From the NCBI RefSeq assembly GCF_000312305.1, contig NZ_HE999444.1:128665-192278 (forward strand): DNA of 63,614 nt, written 5' to 3'. Position numbers and translations under genes: made by a program. Positions 8,077 to 17,698 of the stretch are shown here, one piece after another (positions within the stretch are counted from its first letter, which is position 1; every line of letters starts with the position of its first letter). The notes under the pieces were generated by a model. The model was not told the origin of the DNA. It did not search any database and saw only the letters and a list, made by a program, of their open reading frames with translations. This DNA is from Prevotella conceptionensis 9403948. GTDB taxonomy: Bacteria > Bacteroidota > Bacteroidia > Bacteroidales > Bacteroidaceae.

Positions 8077-8984
8077 AAGTCGGTTTTTATTAGATGAAGG
8101 AATACAGACTCCAATTTTTCTTGGCATTTATCTGCAAATATAATTTGAATGTTGTTTTGTTGCATTAAATTTCTAAAACTGTCAAAAGAGCCGTCTTGTT
8201 CTATTTCTATGATAAACGTTCTGTCAGAAATCCTATTTACGGGTATCAAGTGCTCTTTGCATATCTCCATGCCTCGTTCCGGCTGGTCTGTATATATTAA
8301 ATAAGAAAGCTTTTTCTGATTGAGTAGACTGTTAATTTCTCCTTGAAACAATAATCTTTTGTTATTTAATACTCCGATATGTGTGCATATTTTCTCCAGT
8401 TCAGCTAAGATATGTCCTGATATGAAAATCGTTTTTCCTTCGCTTTGAAGTTTGAGCATTAGCTCTCTCATTTCATAAACACCTTGCGGATCTAGTCCAT
8501 TGAGTGGTTCGTCAAGAATGAGTAATTTCGGATTATGAAACATTGCCATCGCAATTCCCAGGCGTTGTTTCATTCCTGTAGAATATTTTCTAACTTTTTT
8601 GTCTTTATCTTTGGTCAAATTCACAAGTTCTAAAACCTCTTTAATGCGCTTTTGTCCACAATGATATAGCATATCCAGATAGTTTAGATTCTCATAGGCA
8701 CTCAAATCTGCATAGAAGAATGGTTGTTCTACCAGGCATCCTATATTTTGAAGGATATACGATCTGTTGGAATTGAATTCTTTTTTATTGAAGAATACCG
8801 TATTTTTTGGGGTTTGCTCCAATCCTAAAAGTATCTTTATCGTAGTAGATTTACCCTCCCCATTCTTGCCTAAGTATCCATAAATGGACCCCTCTGGAAT
8901 CTTCAAGTTAATGTCTTCTAATACAGAATGATTTCTGTAGTTAAAAGTGAGATGGTTGGTTTCTAGTATATTCATAATCAACAC
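8073..8984 (-). CDS. ABC transporter ATP-binding protein
   Basis: A 303-residue ATPase of the BcrA-like exporter group. Visible: Walker A GYLGKNGEGKSTT (about residues 33-45, with glutamate where alanine or serine is usual), signature YSTGMKQRLG (about 134-143), Walker B LLILDEPLNGLDP (about 153-165) and a switch histidine in IFISGHILAELE. The C-terminal 80 residues are the variable accessory region. Start at 8984 (MLIMNIL) or the ATG three codons later. It is translationally coupled to the permease. Upstream lies a dead glycosyltransferase, so the exporter may be what remains of a modified-peptide locus; that is inference. Confidence 0.88.
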   Translation of the reverse strand: MLIMNILETNHLTFNYRNHSVLEDINLKIPEGSIYGYLGKNGEGKSTTIKILLGLEQTPKNTVFFNKKEFNSNRSYILQNIGCLVEQPFFYADLSAYENLNYLDMLYHCGQKRIKEVLELVNLTKDKDKKVRKYSTGMKQRLGIAMAMFHNPKLLILDEPLNGLDPQGVYEMRELMLKLQSEGKTIFISGHILAELEKICTHIGVLNNKRLLFQGEINSLLNQKKLSYLIYTDQPERGMEICKEHLIPVNRISDRTFIIEIEQDGSFDSFRNLMQQNNIQIIFADKCQEKLESVFLHLIKTDL

Positions 8985-9035
8985 TATCTTTTAAAAATAT
9001 TCGTATTTAAATGATTTAATGTAATTCAGTAGCTC

Positions 9036-9535
9036 TTATTTAGACCTATTTGAAATTCTAAATAATTCATTGGAAAATATATGGTGAAATGTTTTTGGGC
9101 GGAAAGAACTATTCTCTTTTCTCGGATGACATAGATGGAATAAAGGAGCATCAACCCTATATACATTATTTCCAAGGTTTGTGAATCTATTATGGCAGTC
9201 ATAATATTCATTACCCCATCCATAATGTCTTTCATTTTTCATGTCCACATCAATATATTTTTCCTATTTACAAATACGTCACCTCCATACATTGGCTGAT
9301 TGCAAAGAAAATAAAGCATATTAGTTTTTTTATAGAGGACCTTGATATCTTTAGTGTTTAAATAATATCTCCGCAAAATATCTGATGTTTGATAAACAAT
9401 TCCATTATAAGGATATGCGATGTCTGCCTAACTTGAACGAAGAATATTGTCGGCATCCGTAACAGATTTTTTATCAATATTTGTATCAGAATCCCAATTT
9501 GCTGTAATTGGTGTATTTATTAGTAGGCGATTCAT
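9036..9535 (-). pseudogene. truncated glycosyltransferase family 2 / galactosyltransferase-like gene with in-frame stop
   Basis: Reading from 9535: MNRLLINTPITANWDSDTN, then DKKSVTDADNILRSS, an in-frame TAG, then ADIAYPYNGIVYQTSDILRR through to YGWGNEYYDCHNRFTNLG, NNVYRVDAPLFHLCHPRKENS and a stop at 9036. WDSD is a DxD metal motif, and GWGNEYYD...YRVDAPLFHLCHPR is the acceptor-side signature of galactosyltransferase-type GT-A enzymes. Roughly the first hundred residues of a normal enzyme are missing and one codon (possibly glutamine originally) is now a stop. Such enzymes accompany some Bacteroidota peptide loci, consistent with the exporter next door. From 9536 to 9835 I see no gene. Confidence 0.62.
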
Positions 9536-9835
9536 GAATTGTATTTTCGATTTATAATAGGTTATAAAACACGAGAGCTAAATTGCAGATATGTTATATT
9601 TGATGCAAAAATAAGAAAAGTGTTTGAAATAAGACATGGGGTAACATTGTTTAACGCTTTATGTATTAACGTAGCAAGTGCGAATTTATAAGATTCTCTT
9701 TTTAAGAGCAAATTCAGATGTCCTACAACTATGCCGAACTCAGGTTGTATGAAATTGTTTACCAGCCGGAGGTTGTGCCTAAATCACTGATGCGCTATTG
9801 AATATGAAGGAAATAGGTAAGTGGGTGAGGTATCC

Positions 9836-12748
9836 TTATTTCTTACCTCCCACATTCATCTTATAAATAGCATGTAGCATGATGTAGTGGGGGATAGTGT
9901 TGTAGCGTATCTCGCTCTTTCCTTGGCCGTTCACTTGATAATCTACGCTTTTAAGTTGCTGGAAAAGGTCGAACGCTTCGAGTTTCACGGCAAATCTACC
10001 TTTCATGAAGCTTTGAGTAACGTACGCATTGCACATCAAGTTGTTGGTATTAATCTGCTCATCGGCATAGCCTCTGCGGCTAAACATCTTGAGGTCCATT
10101 CCCATTTCTAATCCCGTTTTCATGCTATACGAACCGATGAAGCCATATTCGTAGTCGTAGGTGTTGAAGGGTGTAAAGCCCTTACGGGTACTATTGACGT
10201 TTCGCCATGAGAGTTGTCCCATCAAACTCAAGCTTAAGGTTTCTTTTTGGTACTTCACCTCCAGGTATTGGCGGGTAGTGTGGTTATTCACTTTGCTCAA
10301 TACGCTACTCGTTTGTCCCGCAACTCCCGTCAAGTCTACATTGTGGTCGTAGTTATATTCTGTTTCGGTGAATAAGTTGAAGTATTTCATGCTATCCAAC
10401 GGAACATTATAATAAATTTCGCTATGTGCTGACCAGTTGCCGTTTACGTTCTCGGGTTTATAAGTATATACACCCGTTTGTGGGTCGTAGATGAACCCGT
10501 TTGCCACGGCATTGTGCGTTTCTTGAATACCGAAGTAGATGGAAGGTAAATTGTATCGTCTATTATGCTTATCGCTAAATCTTATTCCCAATGAACTCTG
10601 TCTGCCATTTTTTAAGTTCGGATTTCCCAATGAGACGGCTAAAGGGTTGGAGTTGTCGCGGCGATCAATCAACGAATACATATCGGGAGTAGTGGTTGTC
10701 GAATTACCCCACGCCACAAATTCATATTCATTATGAATCAATTGACCTGAAAAGTTTATTTGTTTGATCCAATTACTCTGAGAAATGGGTTTTGTTATCG
10801 GTTCACTTCTATAATCCAATTGTTCTTTTTTATAGCTTAGAGGCGTAAATACGCCAAATGTAAAGGAGTTTTTTCCTTTTCTTTTCATATAATGTGCACC
10901 CAGTACTCCCATATGTTGTTTACTCATATAGTAGCCTGTATAACTATTATTGAGGTCTAACGAACGTAAGAGGGTATCCCGCGTAGAAGGCAAACTTCCA
11001 ATACTATGGTCTTCATTTTGCCACTCTTGCAAGCGGTCTAATCGATATTTATTGTTGTTTCGATAATTGCCAGCTTGCCTGTATTCATACCCAGTGATGA
11101 TGTTAAAGCCTGAAGGGAGAACAAATATGTACTGAGGATTAAAAGTATATGAATAGGTATAAGAAGGTGATTCATCATATCGATTGCGATAATCTTTCTT
11201 TCCCGCCCCCTGAAGATAGTCTAATCGGTATTTGCTGAAGTTATAATTCTTGATATTTTCGTATGTGCTTTTGACTTGAACTCCTATTCTGTCACCCGAT
11301 TTTAAAGGCTTTCCCAAGTATATATCCAATGCTGAACTGAGTGTATGACCATTGCCGAGCGTTTGAGATAATTGCCTATTTATGCCTTTATAGGTGGAGA
11401 GTTGTGGAAGGGGGAGCGTAAAAGCAGAGTCAAGGATAGCTTCTGTTGACCCTAAACTCTTGGGGTCTGTCTGGAAAACGGCAGACTTGTCTGTACTGAA
11501 GTTATCAAACTTGTTATAATTCAACCACAGCATAGCCATAAGTTGGTATGACTTATTGACATGAAACTGATCATTTAGTTCATAAATAGTATTCTTGGTG
11601 GTACTATTGTTAATGCGTCGTGTAAAGTTGTTGTTAGCGGTACCCAAGAAAGATTCAGCTGCCGTGTGTGTGATATTATGGGTGCTGAGCCATGAAACAC
11701 TTGTCGATAGACTATTATTTACCGTGTTCTTCTCGTTACTGTTGGCAAAGTTTAGACCGATGGTCTTTCGGGTTACTTGTCCTTTTGGCAACTTGGTAGG
11801 AATCCAGTCGCCCTTCTCGCCTGGCTTTCGGTCTTCGTTTACGTTGTTGATATTGGCAAAGGTAGACACTTGTATGCGTGGTGTAAAGTACAAGCCGAAC
11901 AACCTGAGGGCGTATCTACTATTGGTTCCACCCGCAATGTCGGCATTACCGATGAAGTTTTTTTCGTATTGTTTCTTCAGTTGAATATCCATCACGTAGT
12001 CTTTTTTCTCTACGTCAATGCCCATAGCCTGGCTCTTTTCGGTGCTCTTTTCAAACACTTTGAGGTCTTTAACGGTGTAATTGGGCAGGTTTTCGATGAG
12101 TTGTTTGTTGTTACCCTTGAAGAAATCTTTTCCGTTGAGTGTGAGGTAATCGAGTTTACGGCCATTAATGAATATCTCACCATTGCTGTTCATCGTTGCT
12201 CCGGGCAGTTGTCGAATGAGCGCATCTAGCATACTACCTTCGGGAAGGTTGAAGGCCTCGGCATTAAAGACAATGGTGTCGCCTTTGTTAATCATTTTGA
12301 TTTTGGTACTCTTCACCACTACTTCGCCCAAGTTATGTTCTACATCTTCCATTCGTTTTCGTTTCAGGGTAAGGTCTTTCAAGTCAATCACCGTTGCACG
12401 AGTCTTGAAGCTAATCTCATGATTGTAGTAAGTGGTTTCGTATTTGGGATTTTCCACCTTGATGATATATTTGCCTTCGGATACCTTGGGTGTCATAAAG
12501 AAATAGGCTTCTGGGTGAACGGCATTCCTGTTCCAAGTCTGTGTGGAACAAGAATCAACAACCGTGCTATCAGGCGCCATCAAGGTTATCTTACTATCGA
12601 CGATGGCAAGGCTTGTAAAACTATCTACCACGCGCCCGTACATTTTCATTTCGCGTGTTTTTTTAGAAGTGGTTGAATGCTGTTGTGCAAATGATTGCTG
12701 AGGCAAAGGCAGCGTCACGCATAATAATATTCCCAAAAGTTGTTTCAT
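9836..12748 (-). CDS. outer-membrane beta-barrel protein (TonB-receptor-like, OMP_b-brl_3 type)
   Basis: A 970-residue outer-membrane protein. A signal peptide (MKQLLGILLCVTLPLPQQSFAQ) leads into a carboxypeptidase-regulatory-like beta domain (about 35-130: MKMYGRVVDSFTSLAIVDSKITL). A plug-like section follows (about 140-260: LGEVVVKSTKIKMINKGDTIVFNAEAFNLPEGSMLDALIRQLPGA, with INGRKLDYLTLNGKDFF), then a long barrel rich in aromatic/NT repeats. This is the large Bacteroidota family of receptor-like barrels of unknown substrate. No SusD partner is adjacent. It shares the IS-bracketed segment with the ABC exporter, so a peptide-related role is possible but unproven. It has its own gap and probably its own transcript. 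Confidence 0.85.
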   Translation of the reverse strand: MKQLLGILLCVTLPLPQQSFAQQHSTTSKKTREMKMYGRVVDSFTSLAIVDSKITLMAPDSTVVDSCSTQTWNRNAVHPEAYFFMTPKVSEGKYIIKVENPKYETTYYNHEISFKTRATVIDLKDLTLKRKRMEDVEHNLGEVVVKSTKIKMINKGDTIVFNAEAFNLPEGSMLDALIRQLPGATMNSNGEIFINGRKLDYLTLNGKDFFKGNNKQLIENLPNYTVKDLKVFEKSTEKSQAMGIDVEKKDYVMDIQLKKQYEKNFIGNADIAGGTNSRYALRLFGLYFTPRIQVSTFANINNVNEDRKPGEKGDWIPTKLPKGQVTRKTIGLNFANSNEKNTVNNSLSTSVSWLSTHNITHTAAESFLGTANNNFTRRINNSTTKNTIYELNDQFHVNKSYQLMAMLWLNYNKFDNFSTDKSAVFQTDPKSLGSTEAILDSAFTLPLPQLSTYKGINRQLSQTLGNGHTLSSALDIYLGKPLKSGDRIGVQVKSTYENIKNYNFSKYRLDYLQGAGKKDYRNRYDESPSYTYSYTFNPQYIFVLPSGFNIITGYEYRQAGNYRNNNKYRLDRLQEWQNEDHSIGSLPSTRDTLLRSLDLNNSYTGYYMSKQHMGVLGAHYMKRKGKNSFTFGVFTPLSYKKEQLDYRSEPITKPISQSNWIKQINFSGQLIHNEYEFVAWGNSTTTTPDMYSLIDRRDNSNPLAVSLGNPNLKNGRQSSLGIRFSDKHNRRYNLPSIYFGIQETHNAVANGFIYDPQTGVYTYKPENVNGNWSAHSEIYYNVPLDSMKYFNLFTETEYNYDHNVDLTGVAGQTSSVLSKVNNHTTRQYLEVKYQKETLSLSLMGQLSWRNVNSTRKGFTPFNTYDYEYGFIGSYSMKTGLEMGMDLKMFSRRGYADEQINTNNLMCNAYVTQSFMKGRFAVKLEAFDLFQQLKSVDYQVNGQGKSEIRYNTIPHYIMLHAIYKMNVGGKK

Positions 12749-12809
12749 CGTTATTAGATGTTTTCTATGTCAATTATAATAGATGATGAAGTCGTCTTGA
12801 TTTTTAATA

Positions 12810-12878
12810 TTTCTATAAATTGAGAGGAGTTTATTATCTTTGTTATGCAAAACCCAGATAAACACTCCTCTTGTGAAC
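12810..12878 (+). mobile_element. solo end of an IS5-type element
   Basis: TTTCTATAAATTGAGAGGAG followed by an AGAGGAGT/ACTCCTCT inverted pair about 40 bases apart. It matches the left end of the relic at 7241 (opposite orientation) and that at 41.69 kb. No transposase codons remain before the nadE stop. Confidence 0.55.
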
Positions 12879-12886
12879 GTTATTGT

Positions 12887-14830
12887 TTATAGTTTATCGC
12901 ACTCGTCGAGCCACATTTTGGCCGTTGCATCGCTGGGCATTCGCCAATCGCCACGCGGACTAAGGCTAACGCTACCCACTTTCGGTCCATCGGGCAGGCA
13001 CGAACGCTTGAACTGTTGGGCGAAGAAACGGCGAAGGAACACCCTTAGCCAATGCTTTATCTCGTCGTCGGAATAATGCTTGGCACGTTGTTGCGGTGAT
13101 GCAAAGGCATGACGAGCCATGATAAAGAGGCGTTGGGGGGTGAAACCGTGGCGCAAGAAGTGGTAGATGAAGAAGTCGTGCAGCTCGTATGGGCCAACGA
13201 GATCTTCCGTTTTCTGCTTGATGTTGCCTGCTTCGTCGGCAGGAATAAGTTCGGGCGAGATGGGCGTGTCGATGATATCGTAGAGCGTTTGACAGGTGGC
13301 CTCGTTGTGCATGGTTTGTGCAACGTGGCGAACAAGGTGCTTGATGAGGGTCTTGGGGATGCTTACGTTTACGGCATACATGCTCATGTGGTCGCCGTTG
13401 TAGGTGGCCCAGCCCAGTGCCAGTTCGGAAAGGTCGCCCGTTCCCACAACAATTCCACCGAGTTTGTTGCCCAAATCCATAAGAATTTGGGTGCGTTCGC
13501 GTGCCTGTCCGTTTTCATACACCACGTCGTGCACGGCCATGTCGTGGTCAATGTCTTCGAAATGTTGGGCTACACTCTTGGCGATGTTGATTTCGTGGGT
13601 GGTTATTCCCAATTCGCGCATTAAGTCGATGGCGTTTCGGTAGGTTCGGTTGGTTGTACCAAAGCCTGGCATGGTTACGCCGATGATGCCCTCGCGTGAA
13701 AGGCCTAGCTTGTCGAAAGTACGCACACATACAAGCAGGGCGAGTGTGGAATCTAGTCCGCCACTGATGCCCAGCACCACCTTTGAGGCATGGATGTGTT
13801 TAAGGCGTTGGGCCAAGCCCGACACTTGTATGTTGAAAATCTCCTCGCAACTGTCGTACATCTGTTCGTCTTGCGGCACGAAAGGCAAGGGGTCGATGGT
13901 GCGTTGCAGGGCGAAGGGCTTGTTGGTAAGGGGAGCTTGGGCCGTATGCAACAAGGCGGTGTGCCCGTGTTGGGCGTTAACGTAGGTGCTATTTGTGCGC
14001 CGTTCGGCACGAAGTTTAAAGATGTCTATTTCGGAAACGACGATTTGCGGCTCGAAATCAAAACGTTTGTTCTGGGCAAGGAGTTTCCCGTTTTCGTAAA
14101 TCAGGGCGTTGCCGCCATAAACCACGTCTTGAGTACTTTCGCCAAAGCCGCATCCGCTGTACACGTAGCCTGCCATTGTGCGGGCACTTTGCTGTGCTAG
14201 CAGACTTTTAAGGTAGGCGTGTTTGCCGATAAGCTCGTCGCTGGCCGAGAGATTGCAAACGATGTCGGCGCCAGCAAGTGCCAAATAAGTGCCGGGGGGA
14301 TTGGGTGCCCATACGTCTTCGCATATTTCTACGCCGAACTTTACGCCATCGGTGGTGACGAAGATTTGGCTTTGCGCTGTGAGTAGGGCTTGCTGACCAG
14401 CGTAGTGGATGGATGTTTCGTTGAGATGGTGGGTGGATGCGAACCATCTTTTTTCGTAAAACTCGCTGTAATTGGGCAGATAGGTCTTGGGAACAATGCC
14501 AAGGATGTGGCCTCTTTGAAAGACCACGGCGCAATTGAGCAAGATACTGTCTACTGCGACAGGCACGCCAACCACGGCAATGACGTCTAACGTCTTCGTG
14601 TTTTCGAGCAGTGAGCCTACTGCTTGTTCGGCTTGCTCGATGAGTAGCTGCTGTGTGAAGAGGTCTTGACAGGTGTAGCCCGTGATGCCTAGTTCGGGAA
14701 ACACCACGATTTCGGCTCCTTGTTCGTTGGCTTGCTTGATTTGCTGCTCTGTTTGTTCGGCGTTGAAATGGCAGTCGGCCACTTTAACAGCTGGAATAGC
14801 TGCCGCCACTTTGATATATCCGTGTTGCAT
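12887..14830 (-). CDS. nadE: glutamine-dependent NAD+ synthase
   Basis: A 647-residue two-domain enzyme that makes NAD+ from deamido-NAD+, ATP and glutamine in the cytoplasm. The nitrilase-fold glutaminase occupies about residues 1-275 with catalytic Glu46 (VVFPELGITGYTCQDL), Lys115 (GIVPKTYLPNY) and Cys170 (GVEICEDVW). The synthase follows, with the PP-loop SGGLDST at 356-362 and the late GTGDLSELALGWATYNGDHMSMYAVN. Length matches the long glutamine-using form. No partner gene is close: upstream is a 400-base repeat tract. The TIR proteins of the island at 30-35 kb belong to an NAD-consuming superfamily, but the two loci are not linked in any visible way. Confidence 0.95.
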   Translation of the reverse strand: MQHGYIKVAAAIPAVKVADCHFNAEQTEQQIKQANEQGAEIVVFPELGITGYTCQDLFTQQLLIEQAEQAVGSLLENTKTLDVIAVVGVPVAVDSILLNCAVVFQRGHILGIVPKTYLPNYSEFYEKRWFASTHHLNETSIHYAGQQALLTAQSQIFVTTDGVKFGVEICEDVWAPNPPGTYLALAGADIVCNLSASDELIGKHAYLKSLLAQQSARTMAGYVYSGCGFGESTQDVVYGGNALIYENGKLLAQNKRFDFEPQIVVSEIDIFKLRAERRTNSTYVNAQHGHTALLHTAQAPLTNKPFALQRTIDPLPFVPQDEQMYDSCEEIFNIQVSGLAQRLKHIHASKVVLGISGGLDSTLALLVCVRTFDKLGLSREGIIGVTMPGFGTTNRTYRNAIDLMRELGITTHEINIAKSVAQHFEDIDHDMAVHDVVYENGQARERTQILMDLGNKLGGIVVGTGDLSELALGWATYNGDHMSMYAVNVSIPKTLIKHLVRHVAQTMHNEATCQTLYDIIDTPISPELIPADEAGNIKQKTEDLVGPYELHDFFIYHFLRHGFTPQRLFIMARHAFASPQQRAKHYSDDEIKHWLRVFLRRFFAQQFKRSCLPDGPKVGSVSLSPRGDWRMPSDATAKMWLDECDKL

Positions 14831-14837
14831 AAATTCT

Positions 14838-14947
14838 TTTTTGAGGAGTTCTTTTGAGGAGTTCTTTTGAGGAGTTAAGGAGTTATGGAGTTAAGGAGTT
14901 AAGCCAATAGCTCAGGAGTTAAGGAGCTATGGAGTTAAGGAGTTAAG
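14838..14947. repeat. GGAGTTA phrase array
   Basis: Tandem degenerate copies of ttGAGGAGTTctt and GGAGTTAtGGAGTTAA upstream of nadE. Non-coding. Confidence 0.7.
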
Positions 14948-14977
14948 CCAAATGCTTTGCGAGTTTTGTCAACTAGA

Positions 14978-15280
14978 ATCCTAGGGAAACTAGGGAAACT
15001 AGGAAATCTAGGAAATCTAGGGAAACTAGGAAACTAGGAAATCTAGGAGAGCTAGGAAATCTAGGAGAGTTAGGGAAACTAGACACGCAAGGGAAACGTG
15101 GATATTTAGAAACCATACGCGGCTTTGTGGGCGTTAGCCATCTTTTCACCCTTTCACCCTTTCACCCTTTCACCTTTTCACCTTTTCACCTTTTCACCCT
15201 TTCACCCTTTCATCTTTCCCATCTTTTCACCTTTTCACCTTTTCACTTTTTCCCCTTTTCACTCTTTCACTTTCACCAAC
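14978..15280. repeat. composite phrase array: CTAGGAAA run, 33-bp core, TTTTCACC run
   Basis: Three parts. First, CTAGGaAAt/CTAGGgAAA units (14978-15092). Second, a core reading AACCATACGCGGCTTTG then TGGGCGTTAGCCAT (about 15111-15140). Third, about fourteen TTTTCACC/CTTTCACC units (15141-15280). The same order is seen in a shorter copy at 23.43-23.56 kb. The last part runs into the 3' end of the DUF2027-Smr gene. Confidence 0.75.
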
Positions 15281-16455
15281 GTTGCTCCATACCCATATTC
15301 TTGGAACGAGGCATCTTGGTAAGTGTAGCCTTTAAAGTGTCGGTTCAGTTCGTTGATAATGGCTTTTCGCAGCACGCCTTCGCCTTTACCGTGGATGAAC
15401 ACGATTTTAAGGCCGCGTTCGTTGGCGTGCTCTTTAAGTGTTCGGCGGAACACTTCCAGTTGATATTGCAGAATATCGAGCGAATCCATACCTTGTGTAG
15501 TCTCTAAAATCTCGTGGGCATGCAGGTCAACCACCAATGGCTCGTTAGTTTTGCGGTCGCCATGAGCGTGTTTGCCTGTTGCAGAAACTGCGCCTTTGGC
15601 AGACCGCGCATCTTGTTTCATCTTTTGTATGGCAGCCTTAGAGAGCATCTCCGTTTTCAGTTTCTCTGTATCAATCTCGCTAACGGGCGGTTCGGCAGGC
15701 TCGTCGCCTTCGACAATGGTATAGAGCATGGCAGGCTCGTTGTAAAAAGGCGTTTCGGCAAAGAGATGCTGTTTGAACAGTTTAAGCGGCTCGATGTGTA
15801 GCTTTACGTCGATGGCAGGCTTGCGCACATAGCTTTTTTGTCTTTTGAACGCAATGGCTTGGAAGGCCGATTGCTCAAAGCTGTTATAGTCTTCAGCGGC
15901 AATGGTTTCGAGCGTAACCTTGGTGTTGGGTTCTATTTCGCCCTCGTTGCGCAGCATCCAGCTTTCGCCCTCGGCAGTGGCAAAGGCGTAACGCAGGTAA
16001 TAATTGCTGTCGTTCACAAGCTCTACGGCCATTTTGGTGTGGCTCAACTGCCGTGCGTTTTCGGGTACGAAGGCCAAATACACGTTCAAACTGTTGCCAC
16101 CCACACGTTCTTCAACAGGCTTGCGAAAGGTAATTTCGCTGTCGGCAGGGTCTGTTTCGTGTTCCGTATCGTTGTCAGTCTCTTCGTTTTCGTATCCGCC
16201 ACTTAGCAATGCCTTGATGGATTGCTTGCCAGGGGTGTCTTGTTGCGTGGTGTTCGTCTTCTGTTCGTTGGCCACCTTTGAGGTTCTGCCTTGCTTGCGG
16301 TCCAACTCCTCGTCTACAACCACCACCTCGTTGATGCTCATGGGTATCTCGAAACCATCGGAATCTTGTACCAACACGATGTTTTTTCCTTGGAAACCAG
16401 CCACGATACCGCCGCCCGTTTCGCTTAGAAACCTTACTTTATCTCCTTTTTTCAT
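15259..16455 (-). CDS. DUF2027 domain protein with C-terminal Smr domain
   Basis: A 398-residue cytoplasmic protein. Residues 1-50 form a small SH3-like barrel (MKKGDKVRFLSETGGGIVAGFQGKNIVLVQ), the middle carries DUF2027 (NSLNVYLAFVPENARQLSHTKMAVELVNDSNYYLRYAF), a charged linker follows, and the last 85 residues are an Smr domain (VVDLHAHEIL, then IVFIHGKGEGVLRKAI). Smr domains nick DNA or RNA. The start at 16455 places MKKGDKVRF first; an upstream extension overlaps queA and is not conserved. The final codons read LVKVKE from GTGAAA repeats and merge with the adjacent short-repeat array, so the C-terminus may have been shaped by it. It follows queA by 17 bases. Confidence 0.87.
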   Translation of the reverse strand: MKKGDKVRFLSETGGGIVAGFQGKNIVLVQDSDGFEIPMSINEVVVVDEELDRKQGRTSKVANEQKTNTTQQDTPGKQSIKALLSGGYENEETDNDTEHETDPADSEITFRKPVEERVGGNSLNVYLAFVPENARQLSHTKMAVELVNDSNYYLRYAFATAEGESWMLRNEGEIEPNTKVTLETIAAEDYNSFEQSAFQAIAFKRQKSYVRKPAIDVKLHIEPLKLFKQHLFAETPFYNEPAMLYTIVEGDEPAEPPVSEIDTEKLKTEMLSKAAIQKMKQDARSAKGAVSATGKHAHGDRKTNEPLVVDLHAHEILETTQGMDSLDILQYQLEVFRRTLKEHANERGLKIVFIHGKGEGVLRKAIINELNRHFKGYTYQDASFQEYGYGATLVKVKE

Positions 16456-16472
16456 AGTCTTGCTGTTTGGTG

Positions 16473-17696
16473 TTAGGGAATGAGAATGCTGCTGTCGCCA
16501 TAACTTAAAAACCTGAAATCGTTGTCGAGCGCATAACGATAGATGCTTTTCCAATCGCCTCCAACGAATGCGCTAACCAGTAAAAGCAATGTGCTTTGTG
16601 GTTGGTGGAAGTTGGTGACGAGGCGTTTTACGATTTTATATTGGTAGCCTGGCGCGATGATTATCTGCGTGCTGGAATGGAGCGAGGGCAAATTGTTTCG
16701 GTCCATGTAGGCAATCAGTTCGCCAATGGCTTCTGTGGGCGTGATGTTGGTGGGCGTTGGCTCGTAGGGCTCCCATTGATTTACGTGCAATTGTTCGAGC
16801 GAGACGTTGGGATTGGCCTTTACCTTGCAGCCCATGTAGTACAGGCTTTCGAGGGTTCGCACGCTGGTTGTGCCCACAGCTACGGCCTCGCAGTTGTGTT
16901 GCAGCAGCTTTTCGAGCGTTGTTCGGCGTATGCACACATACTCGGTGTGCATGGAATGCCCCTCAATTTCTTCGCTCTTTACGGGCTTGAAGGTGCCTGC
17001 GCCAACGTGTAGGGTAAGCTCTTCGCGGTCGATGCCGTGCTGGTCGATGTCGGCAAGCACCCTTTGCGTGAAGTGTAGACCGGCAGTTGGGGCGGCTACC
17101 GAGCCTTTAATCTTGGAGTAGACGGTTTGGTAAGTGGTCTTGTCGCTTTCTTGCGTGTTGCGGTTGAGGTAGGGTGGGATGGGCAATTCGCCTGCTTTGT
17201 CGAGCAGTTCGGCAAAAGATAGCTTGTTGCCAGTCCATTTGAAGTCTATTTTCAGTGCCGTTTCGCACGACATGTCGCGTTCGGCAGTGAGTTGTACTGC
17301 TGCTGGTTGACCCGCTATTTCTACCGTAGTAGTTAGCGGTCCGCCTTTCCATTTCTTCAGATTTCCTACCATGCAATACCACGAACAGGCATCCGTTGTT
17401 TGGAACATTTGTTCGTAATCGGCGGGCAATGCAGGTTCGAGGAGGAATATTTCGATGAGCGACCCCGTTTCTTTTCTGAAATGCAGGCGCGCTTGAATAA
17501 CCTTGGTGTTGTTGAAAACCATGAGTGCGCCCTGCGGTAGATAGCGGGTGATGTTGCTAAACTCGTCTTGCGACACCTCGCCATGATTGTAAACCAATAG
17601 CTTGCTCTTGTCGCGTTGGGGCAAGGGAAACTTGGCTATGCGTTCATCGGGCAAGTCGTAGTTATAGTCTTTTATCCTGATGTGTTTAGTATTCAT
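16473..17696 (-). CDS. queA: S-adenosylmethionine:tRNA ribosyltransferase-isomerase
   Basis: QueA converts preQ1 in tRNA to epoxyqueuosine, using the ribose of SAM. The 407-residue product starts MNTKHIRIKDYNYDLPDERIAKFPLPQRDKSKLLVY, the hallmark N-terminus. Other signatures are LMVFNNTKVIQARL, VAAPTAGLHFTQRVL, LHVGAGTFKPVKSEEIEGHSMHTEY and TSVRTLES. It is longer than the roughly 345 residues of the E. coli enzyme, as I recall for Bacteroidales versions. A reading frame open to 17891 overlaps pap2 and was rejected; the ATG at 17696 sits two bases after the pap2 stop, so the two genes are co-transcribed. Confidence 0.95.
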   Translation of the reverse strand: MNTKHIRIKDYNYDLPDERIAKFPLPQRDKSKLLVYNHGEVSQDEFSNITRYLPQGALMVFNNTKVIQARLHFRKETGSLIEIFLLEPALPADYEQMFQTTDACSWYCMVGNLKKWKGGPLTTTVEIAGQPAAVQLTAERDMSCETALKIDFKWTGNKLSFAELLDKAGELPIPPYLNRNTQESDKTTYQTVYSKIKGSVAAPTAGLHFTQRVLADIDQHGIDREELTLHVGAGTFKPVKSEEIEGHSMHTEYVCIRRTTLEKLLQHNCEAVAVGTTSVRTLESLYYMGCKVKANPNVSLEQLHVNQWEPYEPTPTNITPTEAIGELIAYMDRNNLPSLHSSTQIIIAPGYQYKIVKRLVTNFHQPQSTLLLLVSAFVGGDWKSIYRYALDNDFRFLSYGDSSILIP

Positions 17697-17698
17697 TT

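Noticed and set aside
9026..9235. 69-codon minus-strand ORF MKDIMDGVMNIM...
   Set aside because: It is out of frame with the recognisable glycosyltransferase relic over the same bases.
15125..15507. Plus-strand ORFs rich in FHPFTLSPF
   Set aside because: Translation of the TTTTCACC array and the antisense of the Smr gene; low complexity only.
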